Positions 34,496-42,060 of a stretch of 47,553 nt of DNA are shown one piece after another (the first letter of the stretch is position 1; each line of letters begins with the position of its first letter). The notes under the pieces are model-generated. The model saw only the letters and a program-made list of their open reading frames with translations. It searched no databases and was not told the origin of the DNA. The stretch is from Verrucomicrobiota bacterium. Lineage in GTDB: Bacteria > Verrucomicrobiota > Verrucomicrobiia > Verrucomicrobiales > Akkermansiaceae. Location of the stretch: positions 1 to 47,553 of the forward strand of contig JAGWXY010000009.1 in NCBI GenBank assembly GCA_018969605.1, read 5' to 3'. The position numbers and the translations under genes were made by a program.

Positions 34496-34731
34496 TTGTA
34501 TGTTGGTAGTGGAGATGGTTCAGAACGAAAAACTATGCTTGTGAGTGCGTGTTAATCACGAATTTCTGGCGGTGACAATCAACCATTGCAAGCCCGATGG
34601 GACATAAATCCGCAGGGCTACCGACGCGATCGTGCTAAGGCTGTGGATATTGGTCATTATTTCGGGTCATGCGGCCGATAACTTTTAGTGACAAAGCATG
34701 CTTGTATGCGGTTAAAACAGAGAAAATTATC

Positions 34732-34749
34732 GTGACGAAGATGTAACAA
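34732..34749 (-). promoter_or_regulatory. Pho-box-like element 1 of pstS/phoU
   Basis: Plus-strand GTGACGA-AGAT-GTAACAA; on the pstS strand this reads TTGTTAC-ATCT-TCGTCAC. This is two 7-mers 11 bp apart, as in PhoB-type direct repeats (CTGTCAT-N4 pattern). It lies about 240 bases upstream of pstS. No phoB or phoR gene is in the window, so the regulator is inferred. Confidence 0.55.
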
Positions 34750-34804
34750 ATCGTTCCCCGCGGCGCGCATGACTTGACCTTTGTTGGGCGTTATTGGCGA
34801 GGGC

Positions 34805-34833
34805 ATGAGATTTTTATGACGAAATTGTTACAT
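34805..34833 (-). promoter_or_regulatory. Pho-box-like element 2 of pstS/phoU
   Basis: On the pstS strand this is ATGTAAC-AATT-TCGTCAT followed by AAAA and ATCTCAT: three 7-mers with exact 11-bp periodicity and A/T spacers. It is the best Pho-box candidate in the window. It lies 162 bases upstream of phoU and 310 bases upstream of pstS, so it could serve either gene. Confidence 0.6.
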
Positions 34834-34995
34834 TTGGCCTAATTTTGGCTTTATCTCTTGTGCGTCAATTCAGCCTTGATTTGGCTGTGATATGCTCAAT
34901 GTTAGTGATTCCGATACATTCAAAGGCTAAAAGCTCCATTTGTACCTGCCATTACTAAATTCCCTACGGTCGACAGCCCCCAACGACTCAGATCC

Positions 34996-35679
34996 ATGCA
35001 AAACCCCCACATTCTTCACGATTTTGATCAGGCGATCACATCCCTGCGCGCCGAGGTGATCTCGATGGCTGGCAAGGCCCGTCACAACCTCGAGCGGGCC
35101 ATCCGCGCGCTGCTGCAGCGTAACATCGATTTGGCCAACGCGGTGATCGCCGACGACGACGAGGTCGACGAGCACGAGCGCCACATCGACAAGCTCGGCA
35201 TGGAAATGCTGGTCCGCTTCCACCCGCTCGCCTCCGACCTGCGGTTGGTGGTTTCTTCGATGAAAATTTCGATGAACCTCGAGCGCATTTCGGATCACGC
35301 GACCAACATCGCCAAGCGCGCGAAAAAAATCAGCTCGAGCCAGGAGTTGCATGACACGACGCTCATTGAGCCAATTTACACCTTGGCCGACCAATTGCTG
35401 CGCGACGCGATTGCATCCTACTCGGAGCAGGATTCCGCCCTCGGTGCCTCACTGCACGCCCGCGACAAGGAGCTCGACCGAATTTACAAAGAAGCCTCTG
35501 CGACCTTTGCCTCGCGCATCGAGCAATCGGCGGGGCGCAGCCAAGACTACCTGCACTTGATTCTTGTGCTTCGCTCGCTCGAGCGGGTCGGCGATCTCGC
35601 GGTCAATGTCGGTGAGGACGCGGTGTTTCTCGGCACCGCGCGCGACATGCGCCACGAGTCGAACCGCAGCTTGAGCTGA
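34996..35679 (+). CDS. phoU: phosphate signalling protein PhoU
   Basis: A 227-aa cytoplasmic protein with two PhoU three-helix domains. They contain ADDDEVDEHERHIDKLGMEMLVRFHPLASDLRLVVSSMKIS and its second-half counterpart ARDKELDRIYKEA to RSLERVGDLAVNVGEDAVFL. The acidic E/DxxxD clusters are metal ligands in known structures. PhoU links the Pst transporter to the PhoR/PhoB sensor pair and represses the regulon when phosphate is plentiful. Here it is divergent from pstS rather than at the operon end, so it has its own promoter. Confidence 0.94.
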   Translation: MQNPHILHDFDQAITSLRAEVISMAGKARHNLERAIRALLQRNIDLANAVIADDDEVDEHERHIDKLGMEMLVRFHPLASDLRLVVSSMKISMNLERISDHATNIAKRAKKISSSQELHDTTLIEPIYTLADQLLRDAIASYSEQDSALGASLHARDKELDRIYKEASATFASRIEQSAGRSQDYLHLILVLRSLERVGDLAVNVGEDAVFLGTARDMRHESNRSLS

Positions 35680-35758
35680 GTCAGCAATCCGTCGGAGGAT
35701 CTCGCGTCTTGCCGCGTTGACCACTTGCAATTTCGGCGCGAATGACGGAGAAAAAGCC

Positions 35759-36835
35759 ATGCACGGCTCATCCATCGTTATTTTCCGCGCCCTTGCTTTC
35801 AGCGCTTCTCTTGCCTCTGGCAGCCTCGCGGCCGAGGGTCATTCGCCCGATTGGACGCAAGTCGCCAGCGCCGACCTTGACTTGATGGGCGATTATGAGG
35901 GCCGCTGGTTTGATGCGCCGGAGAAACAATATTTCGACATCAACAAACCGCTCGCCGCGCAGGTGATCAATGTTCGCGAGGGCGAATATCTCATCCAATT
36001 TTTCCAACAGCATGATGCGCGCGCCGACACATACTTCGTCGGTACCGGCCGACTCTCCGACGGAGTGATCCGCTTCGAGGGAAATGGTTGGCGTGGCGAG
36101 GTTTCCAAGGATGGCATCAGCGGCAGGGGCAGCGGCCATGGCGGCGAGGCGCGCTTCGAGCTCAAGCGCGTGGTGCGTTCGTCGCCGAGCCTTGGGATGA
36201 AAGCTCCTGCGGGCGCGATCGTGTTGTTTGATGGAAAAAATTTCGACGAATGGCAGCACGCGGATGGTGGTGCGGTGAGCTGGCATTTGGTTGAGGGTGG
36301 CGCGATGGAAGTCCGCAGCGCGGCAAACGATGAAGAGAAGGCAAAAAAAATCGGCGGCGACATCGTCACCAAGCGCAAGTTTGGCAGCTGCCGGGTGCAC
36401 CTTGAGTTCCGCTATCCGGTCGAGCCGGGCAAGGCCGGGCAAGGTCGCGGCAACAGCGGGTTTTTCCTGCAAGATTGTTACGAAGTGCAGGTGCTCAATT
36501 CGTACGGCATGCAAGGGCTTTGGAACGAATGCGGCGCGCTTTACAAGACCGCCCCGCCCAAGGTCAATGCCACCAGGCCACCGATGGAATGGCAAACCTA
36601 CGACATCGATTACACCGCGGCCGTGTGGAAAAACGGCGAGAAAATTTCACCCCCACGCATCACCGTGCGCCTCAATGGAGTGGTAATCCATCGCGACGAA
36701 CCCATCCCGCACGCGACAGCTCATGCCTTTGATCAGCGCCTCAACGAACCGCGCGAAGAAGGGCCGCTCAAGCTGCAGGACCACGGCAACGCGATCCAGT
36801 ACCGCAACATCTGGATCATGCCTGCCGCTCAGTGA
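35759..36835 (+). CDS. secreted DUF1080 (3-keto-disaccharide hydrolase-like) protein
   Basis: A 358-aa exported protein. It has a signal peptide (HGSSIVIFRALAFSASLASGSLAAEG), a roughly 110-residue N-terminal region, then a DUF1080 concanavalin-like domain. This domain starts at GAIVLFDGKNFDEWQHADGGAVSWHLVEGGAMEV and runs through GNSGFFLQDCYEVQVLNSYG and LYKTAPP to GPLKLQDHGNAIQYRNIWI. Such domains are abundant in PVC bacteria and are linked to glycan breakdown; some act on 3-keto-disaccharides. The ATG at 35759 has a GGAG eight bases upstream. The 3' end overlaps the convergent pgsA-type gene by 7 bases. Confidence 0.85.
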   Translation: MHGSSIVIFRALAFSASLASGSLAAEGHSPDWTQVASADLDLMGDYEGRWFDAPEKQYFDINKPLAAQVINVREGEYLIQFFQQHDARADTYFVGTGRLSDGVIRFEGNGWRGEVSKDGISGRGSGHGGEARFELKRVVRSSPSLGMKAPAGAIVLFDGKNFDEWQHADGGAVSWHLVEGGAMEVRSAANDEEKAKKIGGDIVTKRKFGSCRVHLEFRYPVEPGKAGQGRGNSGFFLQDCYEVQVLNSYGMQGLWNECGALYKTAPPKVNATRPPMEWQTYDIDYTAAVWKNGEKISPPRITVRLNGVVIHRDEPIPHATAHAFDQRLNEPREEGPLKLQDHGNAIQYRNIWIMPAAQ

Positions 36836-37413
36836 GCCCTTTCGGCGCCCCGCAAAATCAGCCGGCCTTGGCGGAAGTACTCGACTCCCGACCAAATGGT
36901 GAGCAGCGCCGCAGGGATGCATGCGACGCTTGGCGCAAACAATGGCACTCGCAGCATCACCCAACCGAGCGCAAACATTTGCAACACGGTGCAAAGCTTG
37001 CTGGTCCAATGCGGCACCATCGCGACATGGCGGTGCTTTGACCAAAGCACGCAGATGCCGCCAAGAATCACCGCTTCGCGCAAAAACACCAATGCCACAT
37101 ACCAGAGCGGCAAACGCCACCCAGCTTCACCCCAATCAAACGCGCCCGCCATCACCACGCCGGTGAGCATGAGGCCCTTGTCGGCGATGGGGTCGATGAA
37201 AGCACCGAAATCGGATTTCTGATTGAAACGCCGAGCAATCCAACCATCGACGCCATCACTCGCTGCCGCTATGAGAAAAACTGCCAAAGCCCACCAGCGC
37301 AGTGATTCGTTCGCTTCGCCCGCGGTCACCGATTGACCGTAGCGCCAAGCGAGCGTCACAAACACCGGGATCAGCACGATCCGGCTGACGGTGATTTTGC
37401 TGGCAAGCGTCAT
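36829..37413 (-). CDS. pgsA: CDP-alcohol phosphatidyltransferase (PgsA-like)
   Basis: A 194-aa membrane enzyme of the CDP-alcohol phosphatidyltransferase family, most likely making phosphatidylglycerol phosphate from CDP-diacylglycerol and glycerol-3-phosphate. The full active-site motif DG-x2-AR-x8-G-x3-D-x3-D is at residues 56-78 (D56, R61, G70, D74, D78). About five hydrophobic segments are present. TLASKITVSRI at the start is typical of PgsA. The ATG at 37413 is preferred over an upstream start at 37464 because it opens this segment. It follows the phosphatase-like gene after 61 bases. Confidence 0.87.
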   Translation of the reverse strand: MTLASKITVSRIVLIPVFVTLAWRYGQSVTAGEANESLRWWALAVFLIAAASDGVDGWIARRFNQKSDFGAFIDPIADKGLMLTGVVMAGAFDWGEAGWRLPLWYVALVFLREAVILGGICVLWSKHRHVAMVPHWTSKLCTVLQMFALGWVMLRVPLFAPSVACIPAALLTIWSGVEYFRQGRLILRGAERAH

Positions 37414-37474
37414 TACCCCACTCAAGCACGATCCGCCCGCATGTGAAATGACAAATTCGCGCACATCGTTTGGC

Positions 37475-38833
37475 CTATGCGCCCTTCACGGCATCGATGA
37501 TGACCTGATGAATGTCCTCGGCGCAGTGCGCTGCGGAGTCGGCACCGATCAGCACCGGGCGTTCGTCTGCGGGCACCTTGTCGCGCCCGTGCGAGCCTTT
37601 CACGCATGAGGCATCGAGCGGGATCACATCGAGCAAACACCGCAGGCCGAGTTTTTTTTTCAGGAGAAATCCAGCAATTTTGAGCTTTGGAAAATGCAGC
37701 TTCGGATCGATGAAAAGTTCGCAGGGGTCGTAGCCCGGCTTGCGGTGGATGTCGATGGTGCGCGCGTAGTCGGGCGCGACTTCATCATCATTCCAAAAGT
37801 AATAAGTGAACCACGCATCGGCCTCGGCGATCGCGATCAAGTCCCCTGCCCGTTCGGTGGCCACACCATCGCCCCAGAGCTCGCGCGGCAATCTCACCTC
37901 ATCGATGCCCGGCGTTTGATCGAGCAGGGCACGCACCTCATCGCTGATACTTGGGTCGTTCACATAAACATGCGCGACTTGGTGATCGGCGATTGCAAAG
38001 GCACGCGAGCCACCGCAGTCGAGAGTTTCGCGGCCGAGTTCATTTTTGAGCGAGAGCCAACCTTTTTGCCGAAACAATCGGTTCAGGTGCACCGGTCGGC
38101 TCACCGGTGAAATGCCATATTCGGAAAGCACGATCACGCGCACTCCGCGAGATTGATAGAACGCGATCAGGTCGCTCGCAACGCAATCGATTTGTTGCAA
38201 CTCGGCAGGAATCTCCGACGCATGCGGGCCAAGCTTTTGCAGCGAATAATCCAGATGCGGCAGGTAGACCAAGCTCAGCGTTGGCGAATGTTTTTTTTCG
38301 ATCCACTTCGCGGATGAGGCGATCCATTCGGACGAGGCGATACCCGCGGCCGGACCCCAAAACGCGGGAAACGGAAATTCGCCGAGGTCGCGTTTGAGTT
38401 CGTCGCGAAGCAGCATCGGCTGCGTGTGGATGTCGAAGACCTTGCGTCCGTCGGCCGGATAAAGCGGCCTTGGCGTGATGGAGAAATCCACCGCCGCGTG
38501 CATGTTGTACCACCAGAAAAGTTTCGCGCAGGTGAAGCCCGGGACTTCGCGGCGCAGGCGTTCCCAAATTTTTTCACCGCGCACGATGTGGTTGCTTTGT
38601 TTCCAAAACCGCGGCTCGGCCGACTCGCGATCGTACCAGCCATTGGCCACGATGCCATGTAAGCCGACTGTTTCGCCCGTGGTGATGGCCGACTGCGCGG
38701 TGCAGGTCACGGCAGGAAATGCCGGCGCGTAGGATTGGATCCCCTGCTCGCGGGCAAACGCCGCAAGGCCCGGCGTGTGAACGCCGAGCAGCGACTCGGA
38801 AAGACCGACAATGTTGAGAACGGCGACTCGCAT
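37475..38833 (-). CDS. alkaline phosphatase superfamily nucleotide pyrophosphatase/phosphodiesterase
   Basis: A 452-aa enzyme of the type I phosphodiesterase/nucleotide pyrophosphatase group. MRVAVLNIVGLSESLLG opens the domain. PAVTCTAQSAITTGE supplies the likely Thr nucleophile, and HGIVANGWYDRE, FWKQSNHIVRGEKIW, LPHLDYSLQKLGPHA and VIVLSEYGISPVSRPVHLNR hold probable metal ligands. It resembles the EboF-type phosphatases of the eustigmatophyte/ebo operon, but no other ebo genes are adjacent. No signal peptide is seen, so it should be cytoplasmic. An ATG at 38917 would extend it by 28 residues. It may be cotranscribed with pgsA. Confidence 0.83.
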   Translation of the reverse strand: MRVAVLNIVGLSESLLGVHTPGLAAFAREQGIQSYAPAFPAVTCTAQSAITTGETVGLHGIVANGWYDRESAEPRFWKQSNHIVRGEKIWERLRREVPGFTCAKLFWWYNMHAAVDFSITPRPLYPADGRKVFDIHTQPMLLRDELKRDLGEFPFPAFWGPAAGIASSEWIASSAKWIEKKHSPTLSLVYLPHLDYSLQKLGPHASEIPAELQQIDCVASDLIAFYQSRGVRVIVLSEYGISPVSRPVHLNRLFRQKGWLSLKNELGRETLDCGGSRAFAIADHQVAHVYVNDPSISDEVRALLDQTPGIDEVRLPRELWGDGVATERAGDLIAIAEADAWFTYYFWNDDEVAPDYARTIDIHRKPGYDPCELFIDPKLHFPKLKIAGFLLKKKLGLRCLLDVIPLDASCVKGSHGRDKVPADERPVLIGADSAAHCAEDIHQVIIDAVKGA

Positions 38834-39132
38834 GTTGCGGGGATGCGCGCGAAACTTTGCGCCATGCGCGGCCAACAAGCAAGCGGCCCAGCGCAGCGGA
38901 CCGGAAGCATCTTGCATGGGCGAGCCCGCTTTTACGGTTTGACCCGACGGCGGCCGCTGGTAGCCTTGGCCCGTGAACCTCCTTCCCAACGGCAATTTCC
39001 TGCGCCCCCTGCTTCTAGGGTTGGCCGCCCGTTGACTTTTTCCTGCTTCACATTTTGTCACCGGCCCGCCCATCCTCTTGGCGATTTTCCGGTCCGTTTT
39101 TCCAACCGAATTTTTCCCATCACCCGATCCCC
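38834..39132. other. divergent region between the phosphatase gene and leuA
   Basis: A 299-base gap with no credible ORF. A TTGACT at 39032-39037 followed by an AT-rich stretch is a plausible leuA -35, without a clear -10. No leader peptide with a Leu run, and no attenuator hairpin, was found. Confidence 0.4.
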
Positions 39133-40827
39133 ATGCAACCTGCCTCGCTCAAAAAATACCGGCCCTTTCCGCCGATCCACCTGCCCGACCGCACTTGGCC
39201 GGACAAGGTGATCGATCGCGCCCCGGAGTGGTGCTCGGTCGACCTTCGCGATGGCAACCAGGCTCTGCCGCAGCCGATGTCGGTCGAGGAAAAGCTCGAG
39301 TTCTTCGACCTGCTCGTCGGTGTGGGCTTCAAACAAATCGAAGTCGGCTTTCCGTCTGCCGCCGATACGGAATTCAATTTCCTGCGCCGTCTGATCGATG
39401 AAAACCGCATTCCCGACGATGTCACCATCCAGGTGCTGGTGCAGACCCGCGACCACCTGATCCGCAAGACCTTCGATGCGATCGACGGTGCCAAGCGCGC
39501 GATCGTACACATTTACAACTCGACCTCACCACTGCAGCGCCGCGTCACTTTTGGCGATGCCACCCGCGAATCGATCCGCGACATCGCCCTCGAAGGCGCG
39601 CGCCTCGTGAAAGAACTCGCACCGAGCATTCCGAACACCGAGGTCGTTTTGCAGTACTCGCCCGAATCATTCTCCGACACCGAACTCGACTTCGCGCTCG
39701 AATGCTGCGCGGGCGTGATCGACATCTGGCAACCGACGCCGGAGAAAAAAATGATCATCAACCTGCCGGACACCGTCCAGTGGGCGACTCCCAACATCCA
39801 CGCCGACATGATCGAATGGATGAGCCGCCATCTGCCGCGCCGTGATTCGGTGATCGTCTCACTGCACACGCACAACGACCGCGGCACCGGCGTCGCCGCC
39901 ACCGAGCTTGGCCTGATGGCCGGCGCCGACCGCGTCGAAGGCACGCTCTTCGGCAATGGCGAACGCACCGGCAACCTCGATATCGTCACGGTCGCTCTCA
40001 ACATGAACAGCCACGGCATCGCCACCGGACTGGATTTCTCGAACCTTTCGACGATCCGCGCCGTCTATGAGCGGGTCACGCGCCTGCCCGTGCCGGAGCG
40101 TCAACCCTATGCCGGCGAGCTGGTATTCACCGCGTTCTCCGGCTCGCATCAGGATGCGATCAAAAAAGGCCTCGACCGCCGCGCGCGCGAAGTTGCCAAA
40201 AATCCCGACATCCCTTGGGGCGTGCCCTATCTCACCATCGACCCGCAAGACATCGGCCGCTCGTACGAGGCGATCATCCGCATCAATTCCCAATCGGGCA
40301 AAGGCGGCGTCGCGTATGTGCTTGATCGCGAGCACGGCTTCGATCTGCCAAAAACCATGCACCCGCAGGTTGGCAAGCGCATCTACGACCTCGCCGACGA
40401 ACTCGGCCGCGAACTTTCCCTCGATGAAATCCGCGAGGCCTTCCTCCGCGAATTTGTCAACATCTCCAGCCCGCTTGATGTCACCGACTACGAGCTCGTC
40501 CACCATGTCGGCGAACGCGGGCAAGTGCAATGTACTACGACCATCGTACTTGATGGCGAGTCGCGTCAGTGCGTCGGCACCGGCAACGGGCCGATCAATG
40601 CCTTCGTCCATGCGCTGGAAAACATCGGGCTCAAAAACTTCAAAGTCACCGACTACCGCTCACACGCCGTGCGCGGCGGCTCGGATGCCAGCGCCGCGGC
40701 CTATGTCCAAGTTCAGCAAGAGGACGGCCGCCTGCTCTGGGGTGCCGGCGTCGATCCATCCATCGAGATGGCCGGCCTCAAGGCCCTCGTCACCGCGTGG
40801 AATTTGCTGCGGCGGCAGGGCGCCTGA
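39133..40827 (+). CDS. leuA: 2-isopropylmalate synthase (long type)
   Basis: Catalyses the first committed step of leucine synthesis, acetyl-CoA plus 2-oxoisovalerate to 2-isopropylmalate (564 aa, the LeuA2 type of about 560). The HMGL-like TIM barrel has WCSVDLRDGNQALPQPMS (metal-binding Asp) and SLHTHNDRGTGVAA (metal His). A regulatory C-terminal domain follows, with VRGGSDASAAAYVQVQ. The ATG at 39133 opens the expected MQPASLKKYRPFPPI. Fragments of the 3' end recur at 41776 and 41965 (see there). ilvBN at the start of the window feeds the same pathway. Confidence 0.95.
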   Translation: MQPASLKKYRPFPPIHLPDRTWPDKVIDRAPEWCSVDLRDGNQALPQPMSVEEKLEFFDLLVGVGFKQIEVGFPSAADTEFNFLRRLIDENRIPDDVTIQVLVQTRDHLIRKTFDAIDGAKRAIVHIYNSTSPLQRRVTFGDATRESIRDIALEGARLVKELAPSIPNTEVVLQYSPESFSDTELDFALECCAGVIDIWQPTPEKKMIINLPDTVQWATPNIHADMIEWMSRHLPRRDSVIVSLHTHNDRGTGVAATELGLMAGADRVEGTLFGNGERTGNLDIVTVALNMNSHGIATGLDFSNLSTIRAVYERVTRLPVPERQPYAGELVFTAFSGSHQDAIKKGLDRRAREVAKNPDIPWGVPYLTIDPQDIGRSYEAIIRINSQSGKGGVAYVLDREHGFDLPKTMHPQVGKRIYDLADELGRELSLDEIREAFLREFVNISSPLDVTDYELVHHVGERGQVQCTTTIVLDGESRQCVGTGNGPINAFVHALENIGLKNFKVTDYRSHAVRGGSDASAAAYVQVQQEDGRLLWGAGVDPSIEMAGLKALVTAWNLLRRQGA

Positions 40828-40836
40828 GCGCTGAAA

Positions 40837-40875
40837 AACCAAAAAAATCCACACCCCGATACGAGGTGTGGATTT
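40837..40875 (-). terminator. terminator of the outer membrane protein gene
   Basis: An 11-bp stem AAATCCACACC / GGTGTGGATTT (40845-40855 with 40865-40875) has a 9-base loop. On the minus strand it is followed by a run of T (plus-strand A run at 40841-40847). It may also help stop leuA transcription from the other side, but there is no T tract on that strand. Confidence 0.88.
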
Positions 40876-40890
40876 CAACCGATAACCTAT
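40876..40890 (-). repeat. 15-base motif between the outer membrane protein stop and its terminator
   Basis: Minus-strand ATAGGTTATCGGTTG, an exact match to 21228-21242 on the plus strand. The shorter GGTTATCGGTTG follows pstS in the same sense (33664-33675), directly before a hairpin in both cases. Confidence 0.45.
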
Positions 40891-40907
40891 ATGCAGAACA
40901 GGGCTGC

Positions 40908-41606
40908 TTAGAACTTGTATTGAAGGCCGATTGCGGCAACCCAGTCCTTCTCGATCCAAGTGTCACCAGTGACCTGTGTTTCGACGGAAAGGGTGGCAGC
41001 TAGCTGCTCCGTGATATTGTATCCGACGGTGGCCTCAAGAGATCCCACATCTTCCTCTTCAAGATCAATCCCGCTGACATCAGCCGATTGGGTCAAGCAG
41101 TGGGTGTATACCAAGCTTCCGAAAAGCTGACCACTGTTGAATTTAGCGCCAGCATTAAGGAGAAAGCCATCTCCTGAAATTTCAAGATCTGCCGCCTCAT
41201 GATTCAGCCAGCCGTAACCGATTCCCCCAAAGAGAGAAAGGCCTCCTGTGATTTCTTGCTCGTAATTAACCAAGGCCCGGAACTCATCGCTTTCGATATC
41301 AACATCATAAAGATCGCCTTCCACATGTTCATAACGACCGTCGATGGAAAATCCATTACCGAAGCCAAGACCCCCATTGACGCGGACACCCGCGACATCG
41401 TAAGAGCCGTCCTCGTTTGCAAGCGTAGTGAGCACTGTTTCATCAAACTCACCGAAAACACCGCTGACACCAAGATACGGGCTGAGTCCGTAGCTGTTAG
41501 CGGCGGCAGCTGGAGCCGAGGATTGAGCGGGAGCTGAAACATCCCCTGCGAAAGCCGGGGCGACTCCGAGTACTGGTGCAATCAATGCGATAACTGTTTT
41601 TTTCAT
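40908..41606 (-). CDS. outer membrane beta-barrel protein (porin/OmpA-barrel-like)
   Basis: A 232-aa exported protein. It has a signal peptide (MKKTVIALIAPVLGVAPAFAG) and a short Ala/Pro/Ser linker. Alternating amphipathic strands then run to a C-terminal AAIGLQYKF, whose terminal Phe is the usual signal for outer membrane insertion. Strands such as SIDGRYEHVEGDLYDVDIESDEFRALVNYEQEI and QLAATLSVETQVTGDTWIEKDWVAAIGLQYKF fit an eight-stranded barrel. Base composition looks less GC-rich than in the neighbours. It sits between leuA and leuA-tail remnants, so it may have arrived by recombination. Its ligand is unknown. Confidence 0.82.
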   Translation of the reverse strand: MKKTVIALIAPVLGVAPAFAGDVSAPAQSSAPAAAANSYGLSPYLGVSGVFGEFDETVLTTLANEDGSYDVAGVRVNGGLGFGNGFSIDGRYEHVEGDLYDVDIESDEFRALVNYEQEITGGLSLFGGIGYGWLNHEAADLEISGDGFLLNAGAKFNSGQLFGSLVYTHCLTQSADVSGIDLEEEDVGSLEATVGYNITEQLAATLSVETQVTGDTWIEKDWVAAIGLQYKF

Positions 41607-41775
41607 AATGGGTATACTTAGTTAGTTTTGTGTTTGTTGCTTCCAAAGGCATGTATTCGCGCCTATGGATGTTTCATAAAGCTTTGTAGGTAAGCTCTAT
41701 GTCAGCAACAAAATTACCGAATCGATAATCCGTCAATCAAAAAAATACTGTCATTTTATCACAATTCTGATCCCC

Positions 41776-41808
41776 ACCGCGTGGAACCTGCTGGGACGAG
41801 AGGGCTGA
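41776..41808 (+). pseudogene. leuA 3'-end remnant, divergent copy
   Basis: Encodes TAWNLLGREG followed by TGA, matching the leuA C-terminus TAWNLLRRQGA. The Asn and first Leu codons differ synonymously, so this is a homologous tail rather than a fresh copy. Nothing leuA-like precedes it. Confidence 0.55.
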
Positions 41809-41831
41809 AGTGGGTGAGCACGCGCGCCCTC

Positions 41832-41868
41832 GCAAAAAACGGAGTTGGGTCGTTTTGGCGATTCAACT
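41832..41868 (-). terminator. orphan minus-strand terminator
   Basis: A 12-bp stem (41839-41850 with 41857-41868, two G-T wobbles) has a 6-base loop and is followed on the minus strand by GTTTTTTGC (plus-strand A run 41832-41837). No minus-strand gene lies upstream, since lutC is on the plus strand. It may end a small RNA or be left from a lost gene. Confidence 0.6.
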
Positions 41869-41964
41869 CCAGTCTCGACGACCTCCACGCCGCGGGGGGC
41901 GCGACATGAAACACGCGGGGCGCGTGTGCTATCCCATCAAAAATTCTCGCAGAGCCGCCAAACT

Positions 41965-42015
41965 GGCCTCAAGGCCCTCGTCACCGCGTGGAATTTGCTG
42001 CGAAAAGAAGAGTGA
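41965..42015 (+). pseudogene. leuA 3'-end remnant, recent copy
   Basis: Encodes GLKALVTAWNLLRKEE and a TGA. The first 38 bases (41965-42002) are identical to leuA bases 40774-40811, then the sequence diverges in the last codons. The identity at silent positions points to a recent duplication or gene conversion. The lutC-like start lies 46 bases further on. Confidence 0.8.
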
Positions 42016-42060
42016 AGGTTTGCATGAGCCACTGAAAATCTGTAAAAATTTTCCATCCGC

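Larger units (their letters stand above)
34496..34995. other. divergent pstS-phoU control region
   Basis: A 500-base gap between the divergent pstS and phoU starts, with no credible ORF. It contains the Pho-box-like elements annotated separately, a further half-site GTGACAA at 34688-34694 (TTGTCAC on the minus strand), and AT-rich stretches near 34800-34920. Promoters for both genes must lie here, but no convincing -35/-10 pair could be chosen. Confidence 0.6.
41607..42060. other. rearranged intergenic region upstream of the outer membrane protein gene
   Basis: A 454-base gap. Bases 41607-41770 are AT-rich and probably hold the promoter of the minus-strand outer membrane protein gene. The rest holds two leuA 3'-end remnants and an orphan minus-strand terminator, annotated separately. 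The 84-codon ORF at 41810-42064 spans these remnants in another frame and is not credible. Confidence 0.7.

Noticed and set aside
35717-35758. TTG start giving 14 more residues on the DUF1080 protein
   Set aside because: It would precede the signal peptide, and the ATG at 35759 has a GGAG ribosome site at good distance.
41748-41765. CTGTCAT at 41748 as a Pho box before the outer membrane protein gene
   Set aside because: Only one half-site matches. The 7-mers at +11 and -11 do not, so the direct-repeat layout is missing.
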